Shown here piece by piece: positions 25,390 through 34,514 of a stretch of DNA of 64,000 nt (its first letter is position 1; each line of letters begins with the position of its first letter). The DNA lies in assembly GCF_007993045.1 (NCBI RefSeq), contig NZ_VOOR01000024.1, forward strand, positions 26,573-90,572, written 5' to 3'. The notes under the pieces are model-generated. The model did no database searches. It worked only from the letters and a program-made list of their open reading frames with translations, and was not told where the DNA came from. Both the position numbers and the translations under genes were made by a program. Source of the DNA: Phaeodactylibacter luteus. Its GTDB lineage: Bacteria > Bacteroidota > Bacteroidia > Chitinophagales > Saprospiraceae.

Positions 25390-25680
25390 ATGGTCGTCAA
25401 TTCATCTTTTGAGCGCTACGGCAGGCAAGCGGAACAGCTGCGCGCTATTGCCCACCCCCTGCGGTTGGCCATCATTGGGCTGCTGCACCGGGAAGGGGCA
25501 CAGTCGGTCACGCAGATATACGAAGCCCTTGGCGTAGAGCAAGCTACCGCTTCCCACCATTTGAAGATCATGCGGCAGTCTGAAGTGCTGCGCACGGTGC
25601 GCAAAGGGCGCTTTACCTATTACGAGCTCGCCGGCCAGGAATACCCCAAGATATTGGCCATGCTGAGCGGAGAGGGGTAG
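25390..25680 (+). CDS. ArsR-type winged-helix transcriptional regulator
   Basis: A 96-residue ArsR/SmtB-like repressor. The recognition region is SVTQIYEALGVEQATASHHLKIMRQ at about 43-67, and the wing is VRKGRFTYYEL. The metal-site ELCVCDL motif of ArsR/SmtB sensors is absent, so a metal ligand is unlikely. ATG at 25390 is preferred because AAAGGGGG lies 6 bp upstream; ATG at 25372 is the alternative. The longer open frame from 25147 reads through repeat A3 and is not supported. Targets are unknown; purB starts 137 bp downstream with its own promoter. Confidence 0.85.
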   Translation: MVVNSSFERYGRQAEQLRAIAHPLRLAIIGLLHREGAQSVTQIYEALGVEQATASHHLKIMRQSEVLRTVRKGRFTYYELAGQEYPKILAMLSGEG

Positions 25681-25765
25681 GCCATCCTTTCCGGCCAGCA
25701 GCTCTATCTGCCGATGTTGGCCGTCTGCTAAACGGGATAGCTGGTATCCTCTCTGTCCGTTGAAG

Positions 25766-25796
25766 TTGCTTAACCGCAGTATTGTTCCTATTTTTG
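25766..25796 (+). promoter_or_regulatory. Candidate Bacteroidota promoter of purB
   Basis: TTG at 25766-25768, a 20-bp spacer and TATTTTTG at 25789-25796 fit the Bacteroidota consensus. The expected start point is within 15-20 bp of the purB ATG at 25818, giving a short leader. Confidence 0.6.
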
Positions 25797-25817
25797 CCGC
25801 CTCAAAACCACCCAGCT

Positions 25818-27152
25818 ATGCTCACAGCCATTTCGCCCATTGATGGGCGCTACGCTTCCAAGGTGTCCGGCCTTTCTGCTTTTTTCTCTGAATACGCCCT
25901 CATCAAGTACCGGGTGTTCATTGAAGTACAATACTTCACCGCCTTGGTGCGCCTGCCTCTGCCACAGCTGCAGGATTTCCCCACAGGAAAGCTGGACGAG
26001 CTGCTGCGCCTTGCCAATCAGTTCAGTGAAGCAGATGCCGAAAAGGTGAAGGGCATAGAGCGGGTGACCAACCATGATGTGAAGGCGGTAGAGTATTTCC
26101 TTAAAGAAGCTTTTGACGAGCTGGGCATAGGGCAGTACAAGGAGTTCATCCACTTTGGGCTCACTTCCCAAGACATCAACAACACGGCTACCCCCTTGCT
26201 GCTCAAACACGCCATACATCAAGAGTGGCTGCCAGCGCTGCAGCAGCTCAGAGCACTACTCGCCGGGCTGGGAGAGGATTGGGAGGCAGTCCCTATGCTG
26301 GCGCGCACCCATGGGCAGCCCGCATCCCCTACTATGCTAGGGAAGGAGCTGCAGGTATTTGTTGCCCGATTGGACGAGCAGCTGCGGCAGCTGCAGGGCA
26401 TCCCTTTCCGGGCTAAGTTTGGAGGGGCTACTGGCAACTTCAACGCCCACTACGCCGCCTATCCAGAAGTAGACTGGAAATCATTCGGCGATGGTTTTGT
26501 TGGCGGCTTCCTCCAATTGGAACGGGCTTACCCGACCACACAGATTGAGCACTACGACAACCTCGCAGCCCTTTTCATGGGCATGAAGCGCATCAATACC
26601 ATCCTGATCGACCTTTGCCGGGACATTTGGACCTACATCTCTATGGATTACTTTGGGCAGAAAGTGGTGGCTGGCGAGGTCGGCTCCTCTGCTATGCCGC
26701 ACAAGGTCAACCCTATTGACTTTGAAAATGCAGAAGGCAACTTGGGCTTGGCGAATGCAATCTTCACCCACCTTGCGGACAAACTGCCTGTCTCCCGCTT
26801 GCAGCGCGATCTGACCGACAGCACCGTGCTGCGCAATATAGGCGTGCCGGTTGCCCATACGCTCATTGCTTTTCAAGCCGTGCAGAAGGGCTTGGGCAAG
26901 CTCCTGCTCAACGAAGCCCGCCTCAATGAAGACCTCGAGCGCAATTGGATGGTCGTAGCTGAGGGCATTCAGAACATCCTCAGGCGGGAGGGCTACCCGC
27001 AGCCTTACGAAGCCCTCAAAGCGCTGACGCGGGGCAAGGCAGCTGTTGGCAAGGCAGAGATACATGCCTTTATCGATGCCCTTGAAGTGGGGGAGGAGGT
27101 GAAGGCAGAGCTGAAAGCCATCAGCCCTCAGAACTATGTGGGGCGGTATTGA
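25818..27152 (+). CDS. purB: adenylosuccinate lyase
   Basis: Fumarase/aspartase-superfamily enzyme acting twice in purine synthesis (SAICAR to AICAR, and adenylosuccinate to AMP). The 444-residue protein starts LTAISPIDGRYASKVSGLS, a signature of PurB. Other motifs are HDVKAVEYFLKE, HFGLTSQDINNTATPLL, LARTHGQPASPTMLGKE, and the flexible signature loop GSSAMPHKVNPIDFENAEGN, which carries the catalytic serine. The ATG at 25818 is preferred over 25782, which would add 12 residues upstream of the family start and lies ahead of the candidate promoter's start point. Confidence 0.96.
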   Translation: MLTAISPIDGRYASKVSGLSAFFSEYALIKYRVFIEVQYFTALVRLPLPQLQDFPTGKLDELLRLANQFSEADAEKVKGIERVTNHDVKAVEYFLKEAFDELGIGQYKEFIHFGLTSQDINNTATPLLLKHAIHQEWLPALQQLRALLAGLGEDWEAVPMLARTHGQPASPTMLGKELQVFVARLDEQLRQLQGIPFRAKFGGATGNFNAHYAAYPEVDWKSFGDGFVGGFLQLERAYPTTQIEHYDNLAALFMGMKRINTILIDLCRDIWTYISMDYFGQKVVAGEVGSSAMPHKVNPIDFENAEGNLGLANAIFTHLADKLPVSRLQRDLTDSTVLRNIGVPVAHTLIAFQAVQKGLGKLLLNEARLNEDLERNWMVVAEGIQNILRREGYPQPYEALKALTRGKAAVGKAEIHAFIDALEVGEEVKAELKAISPQNYVGRY

Positions 27153-27316
27153 AAAATATGCGATAGGGCACCTCACGAGCAGTAGGCATCTGACCTTGAG
27201 CGAGCCCCTGGCCAGCTTTTAACAATACATTAGCAAAGCATTTGCAGCCCAAACGGCCCGCGTTTGTTAGATTGTAGCAATCAATCAGACCGGCAGTGAT
27301 GTGTGACCGTACCATA

Positions 27317-29080
27317 ATGAGAAGTTGGGGTGGGAAATGGGCCCTGCTATTGTGCTGTTGCCTAGCCTTGGCGTACTGCAGCCCGGTGGAGCCCCCAAGG
27401 GCTTCTGCCCCACAGCTGACCGCCCATACTGCTGTTGCGGCAGCCTCAGGGTATGAAGTGCAATGGGGCAGGACAGCCATCCCGCTGTCGGCTTATGCCA
27501 ATCCTAAAGTGTACCGTGGCCAGGCTGCTGTCGGCCTAGAGGAGTTCCATGAGCTGCTCGGGCAGCCCATCAGCCTCAGCTACCTAGGCGATTCCCTCGC
27601 ATTTGAGCTCGTTGGCATCCACCGGCTGCCTTACCGGCGCTTTGACCCCTTTGGCATCTCCTTTCCTGATTATTCAGATTCTGCTGGCTTAGCTCCCGAA
27701 ATATCAGACATTTTCCGTAGCGGCATACGCCCCGGAGACGCCATCGGGCTTCATCTATCGGCTGGGGACAGCACCATCATCCAATTTGCCCAGCTCTATA
27801 TCAAAGACCCCTATCAGTCCTATACGCCTGAGGTGCGGGTGCCAGAAGTCAGACATACCGATGATACCTACGGGTTTCAGGTGATTCAGGAATCGGGGCA
27901 GCGGCCGATCCTCCGGGTAGACACGGCATCGGGGCCCACCCGTCATATTTATCAGCTGTACGAGCAGAACAACACCTACCGGGTGGTTCACATCCCTGGT
28001 TTTAAGACTGCCCGGCGGCTGCTGACAGACCGTGATCAGTTGTTTGCGACCCAAGATATCCGCAGGGCAGAAGTGCTGGATACCAGCCTGTCCGATTGGA
28101 TGTTGCTGCCAGAGCTGACCGGGTATGAGGGGCTTCAGGCGCGTTTGGACTGGGGCGGGATGACCGCCTCCCCAGAAAGCCCACCTTATCACCTATGGGC
28201 GTTCCAGTCGGCCTTGGGACAGGAGCCCCGTTTGCTGATAGGCGCCGATTCTTTCCGCATCCACGGTTTTGAGCTTACGATAAGTGGTGAGGCCAGCCGG
28301 CCACAGCTGTTTGCCGGCACAGCGGTAGCGGCAGCGCCCCTTCAGAAAGTATTGTGGCAAACGCCGCCAGCTTCTTCTGTCTATTTCAACCGCCTAGTCG
28401 TCAGCAGGCCAGGCGCTCCAGATCAGCTGCTGCTCTTCCCACAAGCTTTTGCTTTCCACATCGAACGTCTGCTGCCCTATGAGCTCGAAATAAGCAAGGG
28501 CACTGCGGGGCAGCCGCGGGCCATGGCAGGGGAGAGCTGGATGAAATTGGAGAACTACCCTTTGCGGGCCGCCCTTTGCTGGCTCTTGAGCCTGGAGGAA
28601 GGGCAGATCGATTGGCAGGCTGTAGGGCCGGAGCCATCTATGACCGTAGCCTTTGCCAGCAAAGCGTATGCGCCACATACCGCCCGGGAGCTGATCGCCC
28701 ATGAGCTGCTGCAGGGATATGGGCTGCGCATGGATTGGGCAGCCCCTCCCGCTCAATATGTACTGGAAGTAGCAGATGAAGCCTTGCTGAAGCAGTTCCA
28801 CAATCCAGAAGACAGCCTACAGGTTTACCATAACCGGTACGACCACCTGGTTTTTGCCTTGGGAGCTGATATGGATGAAGTCAGCGGCCTACTGGAAGAA
28901 GCCTTTGGCAAGCCGGTAGTCAATGGTACCGGGCAGCCCACGTCCATGGGCTTCCGGGTTGAGCTTGACCTGGGCTCGGTAGCCGCTTGCCGCAAAGCAT
29001 TGCAGCGCACAGGGCTGCGCCTGCGTGCCGATTATTCCTGCGCCCGCCTGAGGGTGAGCCCGTCTCATACTGCCCAATAG
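27317..29080 (+). CDS. Uncharacterised lipoprotein with DUF3738-like C-terminus
   Basis: A predicted 587-residue lipoprotein. RSWGGKWALLLCCCLALAYC gives the signal and lipobox. The N-terminal part (AVGLEEFHELLGQPISLSYL) is a small soluble domain; the middle is beta-rich. The last 150 residues (ARELIAHELLQGYGLRMDW, QYVLEVADEALLKQFHNPED, GTGQPTSMGFRVEL, RTGLRLRADYSCARLRV) resemble DUF3738-type or secretin-STN-like modules found in Bacteroidota thioredoxin-fold lipoproteins, but no thioredoxin motif is present. Function is unknown. It sits between purB and gldA on the same strand. Confidence 0.65.
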   Translation: MRSWGGKWALLLCCCLALAYCSPVEPPRASAPQLTAHTAVAAASGYEVQWGRTAIPLSAYANPKVYRGQAAVGLEEFHELLGQPISLSYLGDSLAFELVGIHRLPYRRFDPFGISFPDYSDSAGLAPEISDIFRSGIRPGDAIGLHLSAGDSTIIQFAQLYIKDPYQSYTPEVRVPEVRHTDDTYGFQVIQESGQRPILRVDTASGPTRHIYQLYEQNNTYRVVHIPGFKTARRLLTDRDQLFATQDIRRAEVLDTSLSDWMLLPELTGYEGLQARLDWGGMTASPESPPYHLWAFQSALGQEPRLLIGADSFRIHGFELTISGEASRPQLFAGTAVAAAPLQKVLWQTPPASSVYFNRLVVSRPGAPDQLLLFPQAFAFHIERLLPYELEISKGTAGQPRAMAGESWMKLENYPLRAALCWLLSLEEGQIDWQAVGPEPSMTVAFASKAYAPHTARELIAHELLQGYGLRMDWAAPPAQYVLEVADEALLKQFHNPEDSLQVYHNRYDHLVFALGADMDEVSGLLEEAFGKPVVNGTGQPTSMGFRVELDLGSVAACRKALQRTGLRLRADYSCARLRVSPSHTAQ

Positions 29081-29234
29081 CCAGCCGAAGACGCAACTCT
29101 GCCCAGCTTTTGAAGGAAAATCTGGCGGAACATTATAGTTTTGTGCCAGCAAGCGCCACGGCGCCGGTAAAACCATCTTTCCCCGGGCGTTGTATACAAA
29201 GGCAGCGATCGCAACTTTGATAACCGAATACCTG

Positions 29235-30146
29235 ATGCCGATGTCGGTAGTAGTGGAAAACCTGACCAAAGTTTACGGCGAGCAAAAGGCCGTCAATAAT
29301 ATTTCCTTCCAGGCACAGCCCGGGCAAGTCCTAGGCTTTCTGGGCCCTAATGGAGCCGGCAAGACCACCACCATGAAGATACTGACCTGCTATCTGCCCC
29401 AAACCAGCGGGCAGGCTGAGGTCTGTGGGCATGATGTGGCTGCTAGCCCGATGGAAGTCCGCCGGAACATAGGCTACCTGCCGGAGCACAACCCCCTTTA
29501 TCTGGATATGTATGTGCGGGAGTACTTGCAGTTCATTGCCCGGCTCCACAAAATCAGCAAGCCTGCCCGGCGGATTGCCGAAATGGTAGAGCTTACAGGC
29601 TTGGGGCGAGAGCAGCACAAGCTCATTGGGGCGCTTTCCAAAGGGTACCGGCAGCGGGTAGGCTTGGCGCAAGCGCTTATGCACGATCCCCAAGTGCTCA
29701 TTCTGGATGAGCCTACCTCCGGCCTCGACCCCAATCAGCTGGCAGATATCCGTGGGCTGATCCGTCAATTGGGGCAGGAGAAGACGGTTATTTTCTCCAC
29801 CCATATCATGCAGGAAGTGAAAGCCATTTGCGACCGGGTGGTCATCATCAATCAGGGCAACCTGGTGGCGGATGATGCCATAGAAGCCCTACAGTCCAAA
29901 ACCACAGGAGAGGCAGTCGTTACCGTCGCTTTCCTGAAAAAGGCCAGCAGCAAGGACTTGCAGGCCATCCCCGGGGCAAAAGAGGTGCGCAGCCTGGGCC
30001 ACAACCGGTTCCAGGTCGTTGCTGATGCAGATCAGGACCTGCGGGAGCAGCTGTTCGACTTTGCCGTAGGGCATCAAAATAAGCTGCTGGAAATGCGGCA
30101 GGAGGTATTTGAAATGGATGAAGTCTTCCAGCGCCTGACGCAGTAA
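29235..30146 (+). CDS. gldA: Gliding motility ABC transporter ATPase GldA
   Basis: ATP-binding subunit of the GldAFG ABC transporter, genetically needed for gliding in Flavobacterium. The 303-residue protein has Walker A GFLGPNGAGKTTTMKIL at about 34-50, the Q-loop region IGYLPEHNPLY, the signature LSKGYRQRVGLAQALM and Walker B VLILDEPTSGLDPNQ. Downstream gldF and gldG on the same strand support the assignment. ATG at 29235 (PMSVVVENLTKVYG) is preferred; ATG at 29241 is possible. Confidence 0.92.
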   Translation: MPMSVVVENLTKVYGEQKAVNNISFQAQPGQVLGFLGPNGAGKTTTMKILTCYLPQTSGQAEVCGHDVAASPMEVRRNIGYLPEHNPLYLDMYVREYLQFIARLHKISKPARRIAEMVELTGLGREQHKLIGALSKGYRQRVGLAQALMHDPQVLILDEPTSGLDPNQLADIRGLIRQLGQEKTVIFSTHIMQEVKAICDRVVIINQGNLVADDAIEALQSKTTGEAVVTVAFLKKASSKDLQAIPGAKEVRSLGHNRFQVVADADQDLREQLFDFAVGHQNKLLEMRQEVFEMDEVFQRLTQ

Positions 30147-30156
30147 ACTGCAAATT

Positions 30157-30855
30157 ATGAGGTACAACATCTTTCTTATTTTGGCTATGCTCGTGAGCAC
30201 TGAGGCATCCCTTCTGTATGCACAGGCAGACAGCGCCCGCCTTGAGGCCGCATTCCGCTTTCAGGATGGCGTGTACGCGGGCCGCGAGCAGCTCTTGGCG
30301 AACCGGCCTGCCCATACTTGGGACAGCCTGAACGTGCGGCTGGCTGCTAACCCGGAAAAATACCGTGCACAAGCAGAATACCTGCGCCATAAGCGCACCG
30401 GTCAAGATCTTGGTAGAGGAGAGGTCTGGGGTATTGTCATTGATGGGCTCCCATACATCCTTTTGGAGGAAGAACAAAGCAACGGGGCTATGGCATTCGC
30501 AGGGCTGCGTGTCAGGGGGCGCATCTGCTACTACCGGTTTGAAGAAGACCGGGTACGGGAAGTAGAGATTACGGCTTATAACCCCCTCACCGGGAAGCCT
30601 TTCCGGAAAGCGGCTGTGCAGCGGCCAGAGACGGTAGAAGTGGAGCGTATTTTTGATTTGGCCACCGGACAGGCAGGCCCGCTCGACCTGCCCACTGTGC
30701 GTCAGCTGATTGCAGGCGATGCTCAGCTTTTGCGCTCCCTGGAAGAACAGGAAGCCCCGGTTGGCAGCGAGCGCCTGTACAAGATCGTGCTGATCTATGA
30801 TGACCGAAACCCTTTGTGGCTGCCTGTTGGCGAGGCAGTGAAGAACAACAAATAA
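30157..30855 (+). CDS. Small secreted protein between gldA and gldF
   Basis: A 232-residue exported protein of unknown function. Signal peptide: RYNIFLILAMLVSTEASLLYAQA. The mature part begins with ARLEAAFRFQDGVYAGREQLL, followed by a charged beta-rich region (GEVWGIVIDGLPYILLEEEQ, RVRGRICYYRFEEDRVREVE). It starts 10 bp after gldA and ends 9 bp before gldF, so it is almost certainly in the same operon. The position suggests a role connected to the transporter or gliding, but nothing in the sequence names it. Confidence 0.75.
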   Translation: MRYNIFLILAMLVSTEASLLYAQADSARLEAAFRFQDGVYAGREQLLANRPAHTWDSLNVRLAANPEKYRAQAEYLRHKRTGQDLGRGEVWGIVIDGLPYILLEEEQSNGAMAFAGLRVRGRICYYRFEEDRVREVEITAYNPLTGKPFRKAAVQRPETVEVERIFDLATGQAGPLDLPTVRQLIAGDAQLLRSLEEQEAPVGSERLYKIVLIYDDRNPLWLPVGEAVKNNK

Positions 30856-30864
30856 AACCTGTTT

Positions 30865-31596
30865 ATGTCGAGCATCTTTCTGAAGGAGATCAATGCTTTT
30901 TTCAGCTCCCTGATCGGCTATATCGTCATCGGGGTATTTTTGGCGACCACTGGGCTGGTCCTTTTTGTCTTCCCAGACACTAGCCTGCTCAATGTCAACT
31001 ATGCCAGCCTCGGACCGCTTTTTGAGCTGGCCCCTCTGGTTTTTCTTTTCCTCATCCCTGCCGTGACGATGCGCTCCCTTTCAGAAGAGTATCAGACGGG
31101 CACCATAGAGCTGTTGGCTACCCGGCCTATCGGCAATTGGGAGATTATCGGGGGCAAGTTCTTGGCGAGCTTCGCCTTGGTAGGCTTTGCATTGCTGCCC
31201 ACCCTGCTGTACTATTATACCATGTACGAGCTGGGCAGCCCGGCTGGCAATATCGACAGCGGGGCCGTGGCCGGTAGTTACATCGGCCTGTTCTTCCTGG
31301 GCGGTGCCTATGTAGCTATAGGTATTTTTGCATCTTCCCTCAGCAACAATCAGATTGTCGCTTTTGTGCTGGCGACTTTCCTTTGCTTCTTCCTTTATTA
31401 TGGTTTCGATTTCTTGAGCCGGATGCCGGTATTTGTAGGACGGCTGGACGATGCCGTGCAGATGTTCGGCATCGACTACCACTATCGGTCTATCAGCCGT
31501 GGGCTCATCGATACCCGGGATCTTGTTTACTTCCTTTCTGTTATCGCCCTATTTCTGGCCCTGGCCCTGCTTTCAGTGGAGCGGCGCAAATGGTAG
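30865..31596 (+). CDS. gldF: Gliding motility ABC transporter permease GldF
   Basis: Membrane permease of 243 residues with about six transmembrane helices (for example IGYIVIGVFLATTGLVLFVF, FALVGFALLPTLLYYYTMY, FLSVIALFLALALL). It has the ABC-2 type segment PAVTMRSLSEEYQTGTIELL, characteristic of GldF. It is in an operon with gldA upstream and gldG downstream. Its partner ATPase is most likely the gldA product. Confidence 0.92.
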   Translation: MSSIFLKEINAFFSSLIGYIVIGVFLATTGLVLFVFPDTSLLNVNYASLGPLFELAPLVFLFLIPAVTMRSLSEEYQTGTIELLATRPIGNWEIIGGKFLASFALVGFALLPTLLYYYTMYELGSPAGNIDSGAVAGSYIGLFFLGGAYVAIGIFASSLSNNQIVAFVLATFLCFFLYYGFDFLSRMPVFVGRLDDAVQMFGIDYHYRSISRGLIDTRDLVYFLSVIALFLALALLSVERRKW

Positions 31597-31671
31597 GCTG
31601 GCACAGCCGCCCGCGGCATTGATACAACTCGTGTTCATTATTTCTGCAGAAAAGTGTAACTCTGTAAGTAC

Positions 31672-33417
31672 ATGGCAAAAAGAAAAAAAGGCAACCGGCA
31701 ATCCGATAAGGCGCAGTTCCTAGTGCAGATGGGCCTGTTTATCGGCATTCTGTTTTTTGTGAATATCCTGGCCAACGCGCGCATAGGCGGGAAAGCGCTG
31801 TATACCTACTTGGATATGACGGAGGAAAAGCGTTTCACCCTAACGCCCGCTACCGCTGATATGCTGGAACAGCTCGATGATGTCGTCTTCATCCGCGTCC
31901 TTTTGGAAGGGGAGTTCCCGGCTGGCTTCAAAAGGCTGCAGTCTGCCGCACAAGATGTCTTGGACGACTTCCGGGGCGTCTCGGGCTTTGTGGAGTACGA
32001 GTTTGAAAACCCCAACGATGGTACTGTCGATGAGATCAACGAGCGGCGTAAAATACTCCGAGAGCAGGGCATTGTGCCCACTCAGTTGACTGTGAAAGGG
32101 GTAGAAGGGACGGAACGGAAAATGATATACCCTTACGCTATAGTGTACTACAAAAACCGGAATATCGCGGTCAACTTATTGGAGAACGAAGTGCCGGGCA
32201 TGCCGCAGGAAGTGACCCTCAACAACTCGGTGGGGCTGCTGGAGTACAAGCTGGCCAATGCCATCTCCCGCCTGCAGACTACCCGCAAGCCCAACGTGCT
32301 GTTTACGGAAGGTCATGGCGAGCTGCGCCCAATCGAAACAGCAGACCTGCAGAAAGACCTGCTCAATTACTACGAGATTGGGCGTGTCAACCTCGATAGC
32401 GTAGTCGCTATAGGAGAGGATTGCAGCGTGCTGATCGTCGCCAAGCCTACGCAGCCTTTCTCAGAGCGGGATAAGTTCAAAATTGACCAATATGTCATGA
32501 ACGGCGGCAAGGTGGTATGGCTGTTGGACAAGGTGAGGGTAGACCTCGACAGCCTGCAGGGGCGCTCCAAGTATTACCCCAACGAGTATGACCTCAACCT
32601 GGACGACCTCCTGTTCCGGTATGGCATACGCATTCAGCCCAACCTGGTGCTTGATATGCAGAGCTCTTCGGTGCCTCTTGTGGTGGGCATGCAGGGCAAT
32701 GCCCCGCAGTTCGATAATTTCCGTTACCCTTACCACCCGGTCATCGCTCCGCAGGGGCAGCACCCTATTGTCAAAAATATGGGGCTGATCAATTTGAAAT
32801 ACCCCAGCACTATTGATTTGGACGTGACGGTCAAAACGGAAGTGGAAAAAATCCCCCTGTTGCAGTCTTCCCGTAATACCCGGGTGCAGTTCATCCCGGT
32901 AGAAATGAACTTTGAGTTCCTCCGCTACGATTTAGAACCGGATAAATTCAATCAGGAGCCACAGACCTTGGGCTTGTTGTTGGAAGGACAATTCCCTTCT
33001 CTTTATCAGAACCGCGTAACGGAAGCTATGCTGGGCGGCCTTCGGGAGCTGGGCATGGAATATAAAGCCGAGAGCCTGCCTACCAAAATGGTCGTTATTT
33101 CTGACGGAGACCTGGCGCGCAACAAAGTGGCCAGAGACGGGCAGTCTTACAGCCCGCTGGGCTACAATGAATTTGATAAATACCTTTTTGCCAACAAAGA
33201 CCTGCTGAGCAATGTCTTGGAATACCTTGTAGATGAAAACGGGGTCATTCAGGCTAGGGGCAAGGAGGTGAAGCTGCGCCTGCTGGACAGTGTCCGGGCG
33301 CGGGACGAAAAGAGCTGGTGGCAGCTGTTCAATATCGGGCTGCCTTTGGTTTTCTTGGGTATTTTTGGCTTAATCTACAATGGGCTACGCCGCCGCCGTT
33401 TTGCGCGCGCGGCCTGA
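31672..33417 (+). CDS. gldG: Gliding motility-associated ABC transporter substrate-binding protein GldG
   Basis: A 581-residue protein with an N-terminal membrane helix (FLVQMGLFIGILFFVNILAN) and a C-terminal helix (LFNIGLPLVFLGIFGLIYNG) around a large extracytoplasmic ABC-transporter auxiliary domain. Typical segments are YTYLDMTEEKRFTLTPATAD, VEYEFENPNDGTVDEIN, VLFTEGHGELRPIETADL and DQYVMNGGKVVWLLDKVRVD. Length and topology agree with GldG. It starts 75 bp after gldF and is followed by the DUF4340 gene. Confidence 0.93.
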   Translation: MAKRKKGNRQSDKAQFLVQMGLFIGILFFVNILANARIGGKALYTYLDMTEEKRFTLTPATADMLEQLDDVVFIRVLLEGEFPAGFKRLQSAAQDVLDDFRGVSGFVEYEFENPNDGTVDEINERRKILREQGIVPTQLTVKGVEGTERKMIYPYAIVYYKNRNIAVNLLENEVPGMPQEVTLNNSVGLLEYKLANAISRLQTTRKPNVLFTEGHGELRPIETADLQKDLLNYYEIGRVNLDSVVAIGEDCSVLIVAKPTQPFSERDKFKIDQYVMNGGKVVWLLDKVRVDLDSLQGRSKYYPNEYDLNLDDLLFRYGIRIQPNLVLDMQSSSVPLVVGMQGNAPQFDNFRYPYHPVIAPQGQHPIVKNMGLINLKYPSTIDLDVTVKTEVEKIPLLQSSRNTRVQFIPVEMNFEFLRYDLEPDKFNQEPQTLGLLLEGQFPSLYQNRVTEAMLGGLRELGMEYKAESLPTKMVVISDGDLARNKVARDGQSYSPLGYNEFDKYLFANKDLLSNVLEYLVDENGVIQARGKEVKLRLLDSVRARDEKSWWQLFNIGLPLVFLGIFGLIYNGLRRRRFARAA

Positions 33418-33473
33418 TCCGTATTCACGGGCCTTGCCGGTTGGTGGGCCTGCAAACACACTGGGAAATTACG

Positions 33474-34514
33474 ATGAAAAGGACTTTGATTTTAGTGATG
33501 CTGTTCCTGCTGCTTGGCGGCGGTGCATTTTGGTACCTGAACGAAGACGAGGCACAACAGAAAACGACGCTGGCCGGCGCAGACCGGGACTTTGCTGTGC
33601 CCGATATCGAGCGGGTGCACAAGATTTTTATTGCCGGGAGGAAAGGCGAGCGTACGACCCTGGAAAGGGACGGAAAAGGGGGCTGGCTCTACAACGGCCA
33701 ATTCGAAACGAACATGCAGGTAGTGCAGCCGCTGCTCGATGTCATTCAGCAGGTGCGCATACAGTATAAGCCGCCGGTCAAAGCAGTAGACAATATGGTG
33801 AAGGTGCTGGCTACGGAAGGCATGAAAGTGGAGCTGTACGATGAAGCAGGGGAGAATCTGAAGACCTATTATGTTGGGGGCGCAACTGCCGATGAGCGGG
33901 GCACCTATATGATCATGGAAGGGGCCGATCAGCCCTATGTGGTAGAACTGCCAGCCTGGGAGGGCAACGTCAGTGTCCGCTTTAAGCGGTTTGGTGACGA
34001 ATGGCGCGACAAGATCCTTTTTAAAACCCCAATCGAGGAGATCGCATCTGTCTCAGTGGAGTACCCTAAGCAAAAGAACCAATCTTTCCGGGTGTCGAGG
34101 GCGGGGGGCAGTTTTAAAGTCGCTCCTTTTTACGAGATCACTCCGGAGATCAACCGCCCTTTCCGGTCAGGCAGTATTGAGGCTTTTTTGGTCAACTTCG
34201 AGAGCATTGGTGCAGAATCGTTCCGTAACGACCATGTAAAAAGGGACTCCGTGCTGCGGCAGATCCCTTTTTGTACCATCACATTAGTCGATCAGCAGCA
34301 AGATACCACTACCGCGAGCTTTTACCCGATGTACCCAGACAATTACGTCACTCAGGACCCCAAGACCGGGGAGTACCTGACCCCAAGCCAAGATATTTTC
34401 CGCTATTTTGTATGGTGGAATGACAAAGATTTTATGTTCGCTCAGCATATGGTGGTGCAGAAAGCCTTTTGGGGGTACCCCTCCTTTTTTCAGGATGCCA
34501 AACTGTTGAACTGA
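33474..34514 (+). CDS. DUF4340-domain membrane-anchored protein
   Basis: A 346-residue protein with one N-terminal membrane segment (TLILVMLFLLLGGGAFWYL) and an extracytoplasmic DUF4340 domain (VHKIFIAGRKGERTTLERDG, NMVKVLATEGMKVELYDEAG, YMIMEGADQPYVVELPAWEG). DUF4340 proteins often accompany GldG/ABC auxiliary genes, as here. The ATG at 33474 is used; longer in-frame starts overlap gldG. Its TGA stop overlaps the ATG of the next gene by one base (TGATG), which points to translational coupling. Confidence 0.85.
   Translation: MKRTLILVMLFLLLGGGAFWYLNEDEAQQKTTLAGADRDFAVPDIERVHKIFIAGRKGERTTLERDGKGGWLYNGQFETNMQVVQPLLDVIQQVRIQYKPPVKAVDNMVKVLATEGMKVELYDEAGENLKTYYVGGATADERGTYMIMEGADQPYVVELPAWEGNVSVRFKRFGDEWRDKILFKTPIEEIASVSVEYPKQKNQSFRVSRAGGSFKVAPFYEITPEINRPFRSGSIEAFLVNFESIGAESFRNDHVKRDSVLRQIPFCTITLVDQQQDTTTASFYPMYPDNYVTQDPKTGEYLTPSQDIFRYFVWWNDKDFMFAQHMVVQKAFWGYPSFFQDAKLLN

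Noticed and set aside
25681..25760. Possible further family C copy upstream of purB
   Set aside because: Only the short segment ACGGGATAGC is shared with C1; ends and flanking TAA are missing.
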